DNA of 64,000 nt from Roridomyces roridus (taxonomy: Eukaryota; Basidiomycota; Agaricomycetes; Agaricales; Mycenaceae), in the NCBI GenBank assembly GCA_029378245.1, contig JARKIF010000010.1:558001-622000 (forward strand), written 5' to 3'. This document shows positions 21,564 to 33,477 of this stretch, one piece after another; within the stretch, counting starts at the first letter, position 1; every line of letters begins with the position of its first letter. A program made the position numbers and the translations under genes. The notes under the pieces are model-generated. The model saw only the letters and a program-made list of their open reading frames with translations, ran no database searches and was not told the DNA's origin.

Positions 21564-22547
21564 ATGGTCTCTTTTACTTTCTTCTCCCTCCTTGTTTCCA
21601 CCCAGCTCGCTCTCGTTCTGGCCGCCCCCACCACGCCTACCTTCCCAGCCAACGGCAAGTTCGACTACCAAGTAAGTACACTCAATTGTCCCCAACTCGT
21701 TTGCCGTTCATGCGTTGACTTGCTCACAAGATCGGCGCCCCATACACCCCCGCCGCCGGCGTCAAAGTCGTCGAGCGCGATCACTCCCAATCCCCCGCCG
21801 CAGGCCTCTTTAACATCTGCTACCTCAACGCCTTCCAAACGCAGCCCGAGGAGAAGAGCTTCTGGACGAGCAGCCCAAACAAGGACTTGCTGCTGCTCAC
21901 CAAGGCCGGGGCGCTCTTTGAGGACAAGGACTGGAAGGGCGAGTACTTCCTTGATACGACTACGGACGCGAAGCGCCAGCGCATTGCCACGATTTTGAAT
22001 GGGTGGATTGATCAGTGCGCGGACAAGGGCTTCAATGCGATTGAGCCTGACAACCTCGATGTGCGCTTCTATTCTTTTTTTTACGGGTGCGGTGCGGTGC
22101 TGAATTTGCGGCAGACCTTCACGCGCTCCAAAGGTCTCCTTACCGCGGACAACAACCTCGCGCTTGCCAAGCTCTTCACCGACCACGCGCACTCCCGCGG
22201 CCTGCTCGTCGCCCAGAAGAACACCGGCGGCGAGCTCGGCTCGAAGGGCAAGGCCCAGGCTGGCTTTGATTTCGCGGTCGCCGAGGAGTGCAACGAGTAT
22301 GACGAGTGTGGGTCGTACACGGATGTCTACGGTGCTAAGGTGCATCTGCTCTTGCTTGAAATTCTCAGCTCTTGCTCACCTCGAACTTCTTGACTAGGTC
22401 ATCGAGATCGAGTACACCGACGCGGACGACGCCTCGGCCAACTTCAAGGCGGCTTGCAAGGCGCGCGGGAGCAGCATCTCGGTTATACTTCGGGACCGCC
22501 AGGTCGTCGCAAGCAGCGCCAAGGCGTACCACTACGAGGAGTGCTAA
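21564..22547 (+). CDS. Secreted GH114 family glycoside hydrolase (endo-alpha-1,4-polygalactosaminidase type)
   Basis: Predicted extracellular TIM-barrel enzyme of about 270 residues. Members of GH114 cleave alpha-1,4-linked galactosamine polymers such as fungal galactosaminogalactan. The N terminus MVSFTFFSLLVSTQLALVLA is a signal peptide cut before APTTPT. Exons are 21564-21671, 21731-22060, 22115-22339 and 22398-22547, all introns GT-AG. Barrel landmarks are FNICYLNAFQTQPEE, DWKGEYFLDTT, GFNAIEPDNLD with the likely acidic catalytic segment, RGLLVAQKNTGG, FDFAVAEECNEYDECGSYTD, and the final RDRQVVASSAKAYHYEEC. These follow the GH114 strand order. The C-terminal Cys and the Cys in EECNEYDEC suggest disulfides. 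It may act in cell-wall remodelling or on other microbes; which one cannot be told from sequence. Confidence 0.88.
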
Positions 22548-22841
22548 ACGCCAGGGGGTCGCGATTTCTACCGATTCAGAGTCTTTTTTTTTTACATATT
22601 TATTACGCTCAAGGGTAGCGATTATCCCAGTTTCGACTTCTTCATTTCGAGAATTTCATTCAAATTGTGCCATTTATTCAGTGAATCAATGCCAGTGAAT
22701 CGGAATGATATGTGCGCGCATTATTTTCGCGGGTCCAACACCTAGAGTGAAAAAAAAAACCTCGGATATAAGCCCGACTAAGTAGTAAAGACATATACTT
22801 GTATAAACTAATGCGACGAGTCCGCCATCATCTAACCCTAC
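22548..22841. other. Tail-to-tail spacer after the GH114 gene
   Basis: An A/T-rich 3' flank between the GH114 gene and the convergent glycosyltransferase gene. Runs of T (22586-22594) and A (about 22751-22759) are present. Nothing else was seen. Confidence 0.4.
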
Positions 22842-25346
22842 TCACCACGTTAACCACTCCCCATACATACTCGATCGTTCACCCCGTATATACGACTCGA
22901 AAGTCCTTTTCAGCACCGCCGCCCAGTCCAAATCCCGTTTATCCTTCTCATTCACGCTCAGTTCTCTCGGAGGAGGTCCCGTCACTGTCGAGGTCGAGGT
23001 CGAGGTACTAGCGGTAGAGGCGGCGGCGGCAGCGGCAGACGATGCAGCGCTCTCCAACGCCTGTCTCGCCTTGTTCTCCCCCGCGAGGAACTGCGGGCCC
23101 AAATCAGGCCAGTTACGTGCAGGATCAAACGGTTTCCACCTGTTCCCAAATGAGCACAATGAAGATGCAGGCCGACTTGGCCTTACCAAAAGTTGTGGAA
23201 GTGATACGAATATGACCCCTTAAAGAACCCGTCAAAACCAAGCGCTTGCGGCGAAGCACTGTTTTGCTCGGGCGTGTCGAAAAAGTCGGAGAATCTAGCA
23301 CAGAACGTCAGGCATGCCATCCGAATTCGGAGAAAAGGACGGACTCAGTAAAGTAAGGTTGCGGTGGTCGGTCACGCTGGTAGTACTCGGTGTTCAACCA
23401 GGCGGCATCAAAGAGGGCGTCTGGTAAACGCAGGAGCAGGCCTTCCAGGTAAGCGTCCTTGGTATACCGAGAAACCGTCATCTACGGCCACCGTTAGTTA
23501 CCTTGCACTTTTTTGCGCTCAGATACTCACCGGATGGAAATCAAGCCCATTGCGTAGCGCAGTTCGGAATAGGAACGTCCCCAGTGCTGAGCCCTTGTTC
23601 ATCCTCAGCACCGCAGTGTTGTACTTCTCTAGCCGCGACCACCGGTATGCAAATGCGCCTTTCCAGCCCCAGAGCTCCTCCCAGTCGCGCAGCAAGATGG
23701 TATCGGCATCAAGATACACGCCTCCGAACCGGTGACACAGAACAAAACGCGCCATGTCGGAGAGAATGACTGAGAGCCTGTCGTACTCGTTCGAAGACTT
23801 GGACCCCGTACGGTGGAGCATATCGTCTTTGTCCGCCACCTTCTTCGTCGTACTGTGAGACACCACACTCTCCATGTCATCCTCTTCCTCCTCTTCCTCC
23901 TCCTCCTCTACATCCGGGACGTTAATGATGTGTCCACCCGAGTTGAATAAGGTCTTCTGCAGCTCACGCCACTCGTCCTTTATTTCCGGGATCCCATCCA
24001 GCTGCTCCGTGGTATTCCACAACTTGAATTGAATCACGTCGTGGAAACGAGGATGAAGGAAAGGCGAAGCCCATGGACTCTGCTTGAGCTGCTCAAACAT
24101 ATCGTGCATGGCATTCGGGTTCGGTATTGCCGCCGCAGGCCCGGGATTTATCCACATCCAGAATTTCGGCCGGCACACGGTAGAAGATACCGGAGCGTCG
24201 TGAGATTCGCCGAGTCCGGTGTTCTGGGTAAACAGGAAAGAGAGGAGGGCGAGGTACGGCTTGTCCGTGAATGGGCCCGTCCAGAACATGTGGAATACCC
24301 TGGGGTTCTCCGGATCGCATGGCTCTGGAAGGGAAGCGGATGGGTGGTGTGTGAGTGTCGGAGGGAGGTGAACAGCAGCTTCCCATTTGGCGCCGCGTTT
24401 CCGGACGAGGTCCACATCAGGATTTGCAGTGCGCTCGGGCGACAGTCGTTCTACAGCATCTTCTTCCGAAGATGTCGGCGCAGGGGAAGTATGAGCGTCT
24501 TCAAGATAGATGTACTTCCAGTCGTCTATGGGTCCACGTCGCGTTCGACGGCCGTTGTCGAGTCCAGCTCCCATCCGCAGCACTTCCAAACAGTCGCGTA
24601 CATACTAGCCAGTATTATTAGTCCAGCCACGTATAACGAAATGAAAAATTTTCACGGCACCTTTCCTTGAGAGAAATCACAGTGCTTCATTATTACATCC
24701 AAATCCGCGACGCTCCCGGGCACCGGTCGTGGTGGGTATGAAACATTTGGAGGCGTGCTCTGAATGTCGATATAGGTTCGTTTTGGGCCGAAGCCATGGG
24801 TATACGTATCCGGGATGGATGAGGGCAGGGGGGATGGTCGGATTTCGGAGGGAATAGAGGGTCTCCGGGATTGAGGAGGGAGCGCTGGATTGGAGGGAGA
24901 ATTTTGCAAGCCAATCTGCCATGGAACTGGACAGCAAGTCAGGTCATGGAGCCCTGGAGGAGCAAATCAAACGCACTGCTATCCGCACTCGGGTAGTGGC
25001 CACTGGCAATCTCCCAGTTCCATATTCGTTGGAGGTCTTCCTGGTGGAAAACGAGGGTTGAAGGTTCCTCGGAAGGCTGCTCCCCGCGTCGACCGACACG
25101 GCGGGATACGAGTATTACCGTGAATACGATGGCTAGGCATGCAAAGCACACGAGCAGAGGGCCCCGTTGTCTTCGAAGGCGAAGGGAGGGAACAAGAACC
25201 CGAAGGCGGCGGGTGCTGACGCCGGGGATGGCCACAAATACGGGGCTAAACCAGGGGGAGTTGTTAATGGAGCGCTGGAGCTGCTCCTTTTCTCGGACGG
25301 CGGACGAGTGGAGAGGCAGCGAGCCGTTGGAGCCAAGCAATGGCAT
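22842..25346 (-). CDS. Type II membrane glycosyltransferase with DXD motif (GT32-like)
   Basis: Predicted Golgi glycosyltransferase of about 730 residues read on the minus strand. The N-terminal exon (ATG at 25346) has a basic stretch (RRLRVLVPSLRLRRQRG) followed by one membrane span (PLLVCFACLAIVFTVILVS), giving type II topology. The first intron (GTGCGT...TCCAG) links to a Pro-rich stem, then a long exon with VFHMFWTGPFTDKPYLALLS and FHDVIQFKLWNTTEQLDG. After an acidic run of nine Glu comes MARFVLCHRFGGVYLDADTI, the Gly_transf_sug/DXD region with the metal-binding DAD. Downstream exons give FSDFFDTPEQNSASPQALGF, YHFHNFW, an Ala/Ser/Thr-rich segment and a final helix. The architecture fits fungal proteins related to OCH1/GT32. 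Donor and acceptor are unknown. Confidence 0.82.
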
Positions 25347-27355
25347 AGACGTGGTCGCAAAAATCGGGGAGGCACTGCCACAACAAGCGGGGATCCCATC
25401 AAATTTTGATTTGTCAACAGTTGGGCCGTACTATCGAAGATTTTATCCATATCCCCCGCCTATTTATACCAACTTTGTACTCGGGAGAACTTGCCAGGTG
25501 AGATATAAAATGTATGATCACCGTCTCCGACCAGAACGAATTCAACATCGCGTGGCAGAAAGGTGTCACGGCCGGGCTGGTACATCAGCCAGTGTTGAGC
25601 CAGTGTCTATGTGAAGTGAAGGAGTGACTCTGCGAATCAGGCAATTGTGAAGAACCTGACCTGCAATCTCTATCTCACCGAAGTAAAATGGTGGGCCCTT
25701 CCGAAATAAGTAAAACACTGGGCCCTTCCCAATTCCGATCGAGTGAAAGGGTCATCCCTGAAGATGAGAAGCGACTGACCATCAGCATAGAGACTAGTGA
25801 AAATCGACATGAAAAGTCGCACGCCCTGTACAGCCGTTCAATCAACTCCGAAAATGTTTGGAGTCGATGGGCGTTGGCGGACGACGAGGTTCTATCAAGG
25901 TTCTATTGCCGCAACTGTCCTGTGGCGGCGATTTGTAGAACACTAAACTATGCTGTCCCACCCGACGACGTGTTGGGGCTAGTGGGCCGTGTTGGCCTTC
26001 GAAAAAGAGAACATAGACTCACAGCCAGGCATGGCGCAGACAAAAGAGACAGCCATCCGCCATCAAGAATATTGTTGCAAGTTCAAAACGCATCCCTTGC
26101 GATGCCTAGGAAGAACTTCGAAAGGCCTCGAGCGCGTCAAAATCCATGATAGAACTCTGCCATCACAGGCCCTCCAGCTGGGGTGTATGTTGAGAGGGGC
26201 GTATCAGAAAAATGGTGGCAGTTGTTGATGAGTACCGATTTATGGGCGCTCTCCAAGGCACTCGCTGCATGGCCACAATGTCCGTTGAATGTCCGGGAGA
26301 AAAGTCGTTCCTGATGCTGCCTGACAGCAAGCCTGTAGAATTTGCTGTGAATTCTACTAGACCCGATTATATTGGATGGAGTCGGATGAGGCGAGTCGAG
26401 CAACAGTCACGGTAGCAGCCGGCTAGCGACACCCGATCCTCAGAGGATAGCCATTGGAGTCAACGGAGTCAGAGAAACTGGGTAACGAGAGGTAAGGTAA
26501 CGAGAGTCAAGAGACGGTTGAGGGTAAGTATCAACCCAATTTGATGGAGACGGTTGACGCTTTCAAAGTTTCAATGGCCGTTGCCGCTTTAGGAAGTCTT
26601 GCTATCTCTTTCACTCACCGTGATCACTGTCGCAAGACTTGAAGCTTGAAGGTCCGGACAGGCCCGACCACCGTCCGCTCCGTAAGTTCCCCAGCGTCTC
26701 CACAGTTTCAAAGCATCCGTGCCAGTGGTGGTAAGCGACGAAATAATGATGTCCCCTACTAAATCATCCGCGGCGTTGCGCGGCGGGCCAATCCGTTTCG
26801 TATTTTCTGATTCTCGGGTCAGTCTGCAACACCTCCGAGGTATCCAGAACTCTCCGGCTCAGAGGCGGAACGTCCAACCTCGGTTTCAGGCCTCCACAAG
26901 CAATTTACCCCTATCAGAGCATCAGTCGGGTTTCTGGGAACTGCGTATGATAATGGGTCTCGTTCCTTGAATCCTTGTCAATTCATTTCCTCGGTACGTT
27001 GCGCCCGACGGAGACCAGGCGGGCCATGACAACGATGATGCGATGATGAGTATCTTTTTGAATGATACAGTTCCGAGGATGCATTTCATTCAAAGAGCTT
27101 CTAGCCCGTTTTCCCGATTCTCCGTTTACGATTCCATCGGGGGGGAACACGGTTTCAGGAGCAGCTGACGATACGGCGTCTCATGCGAGTCCGCCTTTCC
27201 CCGGGTACGTGTTACACTGTGTTACACCCCATTTTGTGCTTCTGATATTCGTACGTACAGTTTCAAAGGAAATTTACAAGAAAGAAAGAATTTTCCGATC
27301 CCAATACTCGTTCTGGGTGGCTACGGCGACATTCGGCCGCTGAATCTCCAAAGTT
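25347..27355. other. Long gene-poor stretch (2 kb)
   Basis: No gene could be supported on either strand. The longest frames (25688-26149 plus; 26137-26403 minus) lack recognisable motifs, codon periodicity or splice-consistent neighbours. Minor repeats occur: GGGCCCTTCC twice at about 25693 and 25721, and GGTAACGAGAG twice near 26482-26505. It may hold promoter DNA and decayed sequence. Confidence 0.4.
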
Positions 27356-27967
27356 TCAACTTTCGCGTCGTGAATCCACCTTGAAGTTCACCATCCTACC
27401 GTCTGGATCCTGCACAATAATCTCAGGCATAGGCTCCGACTCGGGGTGCTTGAATTGACAACGACCATCGCCCAAACATGCCGGCCAATTCGGGCAAGGG
27501 GTATATTTTCTGTCTGCTCGCGAGTCAAATTTCAACGTGAGTTGCAAGAAAGAATTCACATGGAATGCAATCTTGCGGGTGGAAAAATCGGCAACGGTTG
27601 TCGCTGCAGAAGGACGCCACGTACTGCCAGCAGTGCCGAGTGGCGCTCGGGAGGGAGAGATCGTGGATGCTGCCAAGAGTAAGTCAGAGGCTGCAGTTGA
27701 AGTTGAAGCAGGACGAACAAAGTGCATTTATCACCATTGGGGTACCAGCCTCTGTATTTCAAGAAATTCCTGCAAGCCGTCGTCTTTGATAATTGCCACT
27801 GTCGGTTCGGGTCGGAGCCTCCGAACGGGATGTGGGTCTCGGTAGGATTTACGCGCTGTGGCGTTGGTTCATGGGCCTTGCAGAAAGGACAACCGAAGGG
27901 ACAAGTGACTGTTCAAACTCCGTGATCGATTCGGTGCATCAAAATTGAGATACTCACCTGCTTGCAT
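27356..27967 (-). CDS. Small CCCH zinc-finger protein
   Basis: Predicted RNA-binding protein of about 140 residues. The start at 27967 (MQAVTCPFGCPFCKAHEP) is favoured because a TATAAAAAG box lies about 50 bases upstream. Four GT-AG introns are needed; the one before the last finger is only about 43 bases and the least certain. Spliced exons give three finger-like units: CRNFLKYRGWYPNGDKCTFI with the following His; CWQYVASFCSDNRCRFFH (C-x7-C-x4-C-x3-H); and CPNWPACLGDGRCQFKH (C-x5-C-x5-C-x3-H). The first unit lacks its usual second Cys (Trp/Tyr instead). The tail ends in VNFKVDSRRES. Similar proteins bind polyadenosine or other RNA, but the target here is unknown. Confidence 0.68.
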
Positions 27968-28534
27968 AGCGCGGCGCTTCGAGAAAAGTTTGCACAAGAC
28001 TCCCACTGCGCCGCGCCTTTTTATACGAACGCTACAAAGGCCTTGTTAACAATCCACACGATTGTGCTTTGAACTGCGCTTCGATTGTTCGCCATTCACA
28101 GCTTTTAGACGGGAGAACACAAGTTGCTTGATTCCTTTTTGAGCATGATAGCCGAAAACACGCGTGTCACATCAAGCACGTGCTTGTGACGAGCGTTCTT
28201 TTGACTGCCCACTTGGTCGACTACTGGATTGCACACTTTCTAAACACCGTCGACGCTTCGATCGTTCCTCTCCACTTTGCATCCGCGGGAGGATCCTGAT
28301 AAGCGCTAGAAGCCAGGCACTAATTTTAATGCACGAATCATGGTACACTAGAAATAATAATATCAATCGTGGATAAACTACATCTACAATGCAAACCAAC
28401 TGTCTACATACATGGTCATAATCCCAACACAAGAAGAAAAACAGAAAACAAAGCGTGGTATCATGAATCATGCGGGTAATGTGTCGTGCGTGAGGGTTGT
28501 ACAACAAACAAGAGATAAATAGGTACACCAGCCG
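27968..28534. promoter_or_regulatory. Promoter region of the CCCH gene
   Basis: On the minus strand TATAAAAAG (28016-28026 on plus numbering) precedes the CCCH start by about 50 bases. The rest is A/T-rich and also holds the 3' flank of the next minus-strand gene. No other gene was seen. Confidence 0.5.
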
Positions 28535-30212
28535 TTATGACTGTAGGGCCATGTTGGCCTGCAGAGCCGCGCTGCTCAGCACCTCGAACCCGGGCATCAT
28601 ATGGTGGACCCGTTTTCGCGGTGGCATCCCGCCTGACAAATCCTGAAACGCGGTATTAGTCTCTGCGTTTCACACAAGAAAAGTATACAAAAAGTATAAC
28701 CCAAGTACATACCTGGCAGGCATACTGTGCATCGCCATATTGCACATCTGACAGTCGACTCAGTCCCTCTGCTGCCGTCCGAGTGGCGAGGACATCGCAA
28801 TACCCACCTTGCATGTTGTGCTCCCAGGTACGCGAGTGTTTCCTCGACTTGTTCTGGTCCTGGTGTTTACCGAGATCAGCGGCTGCAGAAAACGGACCGG
28901 TCTCGTGCCCACCTCCAGATGCGACGTCGGCTCAGTTGAATAAAGATTTTGACCATCAACTGTCGTCCAGTCCATGGTTTTCGGATTCGGGAGCGCACTT
29001 CGCATGGGATCCGCCTGCCGGAAGTCCTGACAAGAAAAGGTCGGTTCAACAATACTCGAGACGGCGAGAAATAACCGACCTCGTATCTCGGACTTGGTTC
29101 GTCACCCGAAACAGATGAATGTCTCGACTGATTGTCTGGGGAAAAGAAGTTAATCACGGCAAGCGAAGATCATATCCGAAGCGACGCACCGACGGCCTGA
29201 TTCCGTGTGAGGAGGGCGGCCACTGAAAACGCTGATACGTCGGGACAGGGCGTGAGATGTGACACTGAATTACGCACTGATATCGTCTCTCCGCTTCTCC
29301 GCGGTGGAGACCGCGGCCCTCGCCTGATGTTCGGCCTCGAGACAGTTTGTATATCGGAGGAAGGCGTCTTGAGTGTCTTTTTGGGCTCGTACAAACGCGG
29401 CACGTGCGTTTTGGACCGCTTGCTCTACTTGGCGGTCTTAAATAAGTCCAGGAAGAGAATAAAAACACGAAAAACCGCTCACTCGATGTCGTAGCTTCCT
29501 GTGATAACAGCTCGGCGTTGTGCAGTGACGGCGACACGGAATTACGCGTGAGGTGCGCGGCGGCAGTCGAGGCTATTAGCAAAATAATTAGCTAAAAAAT
29601 CGGAAAACACGGAGAGGAAGACGGACGCAGCGAATTCCGCGACGGCTGATCCATAAAGGCACCACGTTCTGACGGCTCTGGTGATAAGGATTCTACAGAA
29701 TGTTGCCGTATCGGGAACGGATTCTCGCCGTTCGTGTTTCGGAGGCGGGGGTTATGGGGGATGCCAGCGGCTTGGCGCTCGATGAATTTGCGAAGGAAGG
29801 TGAGCTCGATGTCTTCCGGCATCGCGTACGGAGGCCCTTGTATGTCGCCTTTCTGCATCAACAACTCCAGGTGCGACATGGTCTTGTCCTTTAATTGCTG
29901 GAGCCACTCGTGCAGCTCCATATGATCTTGGTCCGCGCGGGCGTCGTAATCCTGGCGTCTCCGGGCCTTGCGCCAGTATGTTTTAGTCAATTTGAGGGCG
30001 CGGTTGACTTCCGAGTCGAGAGTGCGATACCAGTCGCTGGCCTGACGGTTGAGACGGACGGCGAGCACACCGGGCTGGACTCTGAGCTGGAGAATACATC
30101 GGCCTTCACGGTCAGCGGGTCCCAGGACGCCCTTCTGGCCCTGGTTTCCTCTTGTGGCGCCGCGGGAGACATTTCCAAGCTCTGGCCAGGGAAGATCGTC
30201 GGCTGCAGCCAT
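28535..30212 (-). CDS. Coiled-coil hypothetical protein
   Basis: Not recognised. Starting from MAAADDLPWPELGNVSRG at 30212, the first exon is open to about 29615. It encodes a charged helical region (LKLTKTYWRKARRRQDYDAR, then DHMELHEWLQQLKDKTMSHL). It splices through about six short introns. A middle exon is a strong coiled coil (NRQVEQAVQNARAAFVRAQK, then NCLEAEHQARAAVSTAEKRR). Later exons are polar (NQSRHSSVSGDEPSPRYE) and the last gives GGMPPRKRVHHMMPGFEVLS with a stop at 28535. No membrane segment, signal or enzyme motif is visible. The 5' frame also extends upstream of the chosen Met, but that Met follows a leader-like sequence and opens the better-composed protein. Exon joins in the 3' half are tentative. 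Confidence 0.55.
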
Positions 30213-30487
30213 GGTGGTTGGTGAGTAGAAGCCGATGGGCGAAAGAATATGTAGCGAGCTTTCAAAAAGGTTATCTTTAAAGCTTCGGATCGCGATTCTA
30301 AGCGTTGTTGATGGCGTTGATTTCGACGTGACGCATGGCCCCCGCCCGTTTCCACCTCTCACGATGTCTCATCGCGTGCGGAGCATGCTGATGGATCCTA
30401 TATCACAAAATACTACAAGGAGTTGGTCCCAACCGAACTGAGCTGTCGGCGCATTTCTCCGCGCCGTATCGCTGGCCCACTTCCCGC

Positions 30488-32903
30488 CTACGCCGAGAAA
30501 TCCACCCCCTGTGCGAGCGGTGCCGCGTCCGAGAAGTTTACTGTGAATCCAGTCAGTCCCTCGTCAGCAGCAGCAGCCCCACAGTCCCGGAATGCACCCG
30601 GAACACATACCGGTACAAGCGCTCCAGCGCACATATTGTTTCCACGCATCGCCTCCAGACTCTCGTCCCCTAGATTGTATCATTGCAACAAAATTCTGTG
30701 GAATGATGGAGGAACGACGAACCACCCAGTACTCTGTGAGAAATTAGAAGGTCAGAGCTCGCCGTGAAGCAAGTGCATGTCGCGTACCTTGTTACCGCCG
30801 AAGGCAGCACCGATTTCAGCGCCGCTCGTTCCAACATTGACATTCACCTATTCATACGTCATCTTGGCTCGCACCATAGGCAATTGTAACGCACGATTCC
30901 CGCGTCTGAGCCACAGGGTCCAATCCACTTGCCCACGTTTCTCAAATCCCGCGTCCATAGACTCGAGGATAGTCCCTAGCAGCGAGTTTGAGTCAGAAAC
31001 GCTCGTGGTCGCATACCGACCTACCTGGGGCACCGCATTGTTCCACAGGATAGCTTCGTCCAGGTCGTCAAACACTCTGCAGTTAAGAATCGGCGCAAAG
31101 GTCTCTGTTTGCCATACCGATTCGCTGTGACCCACGCTCGGGAGGGCGATCGTAGGCTGTACAAAGTAACCATTGCTGCCTCCAGGCGCATCCGCGGCCG
31201 AGTACCTCGAGCCACCAATGAGGATCTCAGACTCTGTATCCTTGAGATCCTGGACCGCCTTTTCGTAGACTTTGACTGCAGAGGCACTGTGTACGGGGCC
31301 AAGAAGGGTCCCCTCGTCGAGGGGATCGCCGGGCTTTAGAGCGGAGTAAGCTTTCTGCAGGCGATCAAGAAAAGTGTCGGCAATTTCGCGATGCAGGTAA
31401 AGTCGGCGAGTCGACGTGCATCGCTGCCCAGCCGTCCCGATGGCGCCAAAGAAGACGGACGGAACGGCCATCTCGAGATCCGCGTCCGGCATGACTATTG
31501 CGGCTGACCGAAGTAAATCTCAGCGTGGATTGCCCGCAAGTGAGGCAGAAAGACTGGTACCATTGTTCCCACCAAGCTCCAGAATAACTTTGCCGAAACG
31601 TGATTGCACGGTCTTGCCCACGATCCGCCCAACGTGTTCGCTCCCGGTGAAGGAGACTGTATTGCGTCAGGACGGTGCAATTGAAAAACATATGCTAGCC
31701 ACCCAGGTCGACGTCGCGACTCTCCACGATGGCCGCACCGACATCTTGTCCACCAGTAACGAGGCCGGCAACTGCGCCAGGGATGCCTAGTATGCGTATT
31801 TTTAATCAAGAAGGTGCCATCTCGGGAAATACTTGCCGTTTCGTTCGAGCACCTTGGAGACTATATTCGTTACAGCTATAGAGCACAAGGGGGTGCTTGG
31901 AGCGGGCTTCCAGAGCGTAGCGTTACCAGCAGCAAAGGAGAGAGCCAAGTTCCAGCCATATACGGCGACGGGGAAATTGAATGCACTCAAAACGCCTTCG
32001 GGCAGGTGTTAATTTCCTGTTATTTGGCGGTGAGATAAGCCTTACCTACGACCCCGAGCGGATTCGGAACTTGGGACAGTGTGAATCACACGAGAATAGA
32101 CTGGATTATCATAGCTTGCCTTCGAGGATGGAGTGACCGGGGCGCTCAGAGGCGACGACCCGACCATTCATCATACGGGAGAGGCCTACAGCATAGTCAC
32201 ACTGGACATTCCTTCAGCGCTTAACGGGGAGCGCCCACGGAACCTGCTTACACTAGAAAAAAGTACATCAGCACGGAACACGGACAGGCGAGTAACTCAC
32301 ATATCAACGAATTCCTGGACTTCTCCGACTCCCTAGAGGAAGGGGTCAGCCGTGCACCGACGTACACCCGAGTGTGGCAGACCTCGGTCCTGATCTTTCC
32401 CATTTCGAGCGAAATCAGAGCTCCGAGCTCAGCGCGCTTATAATAGCATGAATGGGTGATGGTGCCGACTTGAGACGGCGGGCAAACCTTGGCAGCCAGA
32501 GCCTCCCGAACTTGTCTGAGGATCTCTCCGCGACGTGGCGCAGGTACATCTGCCGAGGTGGGTCGCTAACGACCGGAAAGTACGTGGCACACGTACTCCT
32601 GAAGTAGACATATGCTTCACGGGTCTTGGAGAGCGCAGCGTGAAGCTCTTCAGGCGATGCCTTTCGCCTGGTTTAGCTGGGTATCGGTCAGGCCGTGATG
32701 CGTACAGTTTTGACAGTAGCCAGGAGCTCTCCGGTGGTGGGACAGACAGACGAGATGACGTCTCCTGTACCCTTCCATTCGCCGTCGTAGACGCCTTGGA
32801 CGTGACTTGTAGTCGAGATGTCGAGCGCAGACAATACATTTGCAGCTCTGGTAGACAAATTGCGCGTCGTGGCGCGTTGGAGGACGCGCCGGGAGAGAAA
32901 CAT
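30488..32903 (-). CDS. ALDH7: Aldehyde dehydrogenase, ALDH7 (antiquitin) family
   Basis: Predicted NAD-dependent aldehyde dehydrogenase, orthologous in pattern to alpha-aminoadipic semialdehyde dehydrogenase (lysine breakdown, aldehyde detoxification). The N terminus [20 protein letters not shown] is a likely mitochondrial presequence. Landmarks in order: [97 protein letters not shown] (catalytic Glu), [16 protein letters not shown] (catalytic Cys) and [18 protein letters not shown]. The end reads [19 protein letters not shown], then PLAQGVDFS. At least nine introns occur. Two are best read as GC-AG (GCAAGC near 32109 and GCAAGT near 31842), because only these keep the family sequence in frame. 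The intron after EFVD is the least certain. No inactivating change was found. Confidence 0.9.
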
Positions 32904-33477
32904 GTTTGAAGCTCCGATTTGGCTCCGCGATGCTTGCAAGTTCCGCCCTTGCCGAGTTTGATGCCCGGGAGTTACCATAAAAGGATTCCACCCGTTGTGG
33001 GCGCCATCCTCATAATTCTCGCAACAACCGTCTGAGATCGACGATGCACCGCAATCTGAGGCCCAGAATACTTTCACTGTGGATTATGATGGTCCGTTGT
33101 AAAACACATGAGAACCTCGTCCCTTCCTCGTTGTATCATTTCTTCTTCGTCTTCGTTTCGTAATTTACAGCTCTCGTGTGCTGTGGTACATTCACATGTT
33201 CCGACGACGTTCCCGACCGTTGCCAGCTCGTGTATATTTCCCTAACACCAGCAGCAGGCTCGGTCTCTCCTGATCTGAACGACTGTCTTCAGCTTCACGC
33301 TACTAGAGAGGCTGTATCGAGCTTCTGTGTCTTGCAACGCAGATTGTTATCTCGTCAGCCATGGCCCTGAGTGCAGACGTTCACAAGTCCACTTGACAGC
33401 TCGACATCGCGTCGCACGACACTGTTGACATCGCACCGTTTATTCCTAGCACGCTATCAATTCCCGACGCAAAGCGC
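32904..33477. other. Spacer between ALDH7 start and JIP5 3' end
   Basis: Promoter DNA for the minus-strand dehydrogenase gene, plus the 3' flank of JIP5. Several short open frames were seen; none has coding features. Confidence 0.4.

Noticed and set aside
21665..22345. 226-codon minus-strand frame
   Set aside because: Antisense to the GH114 gene; its composition only mirrors the GC-rich third positions of the real exons.
24029..24670. 213-codon plus-strand frame
   Set aside because: Antisense to the main glycosyltransferase exon, which has a clear DXD motif and exon logic.
25688..26149. 153-codon plus-strand frame in the 2 kb gene-poor region
   Set aside because: It lacks any motif, and amino-acid composition looks random; it is not reported as a gene.
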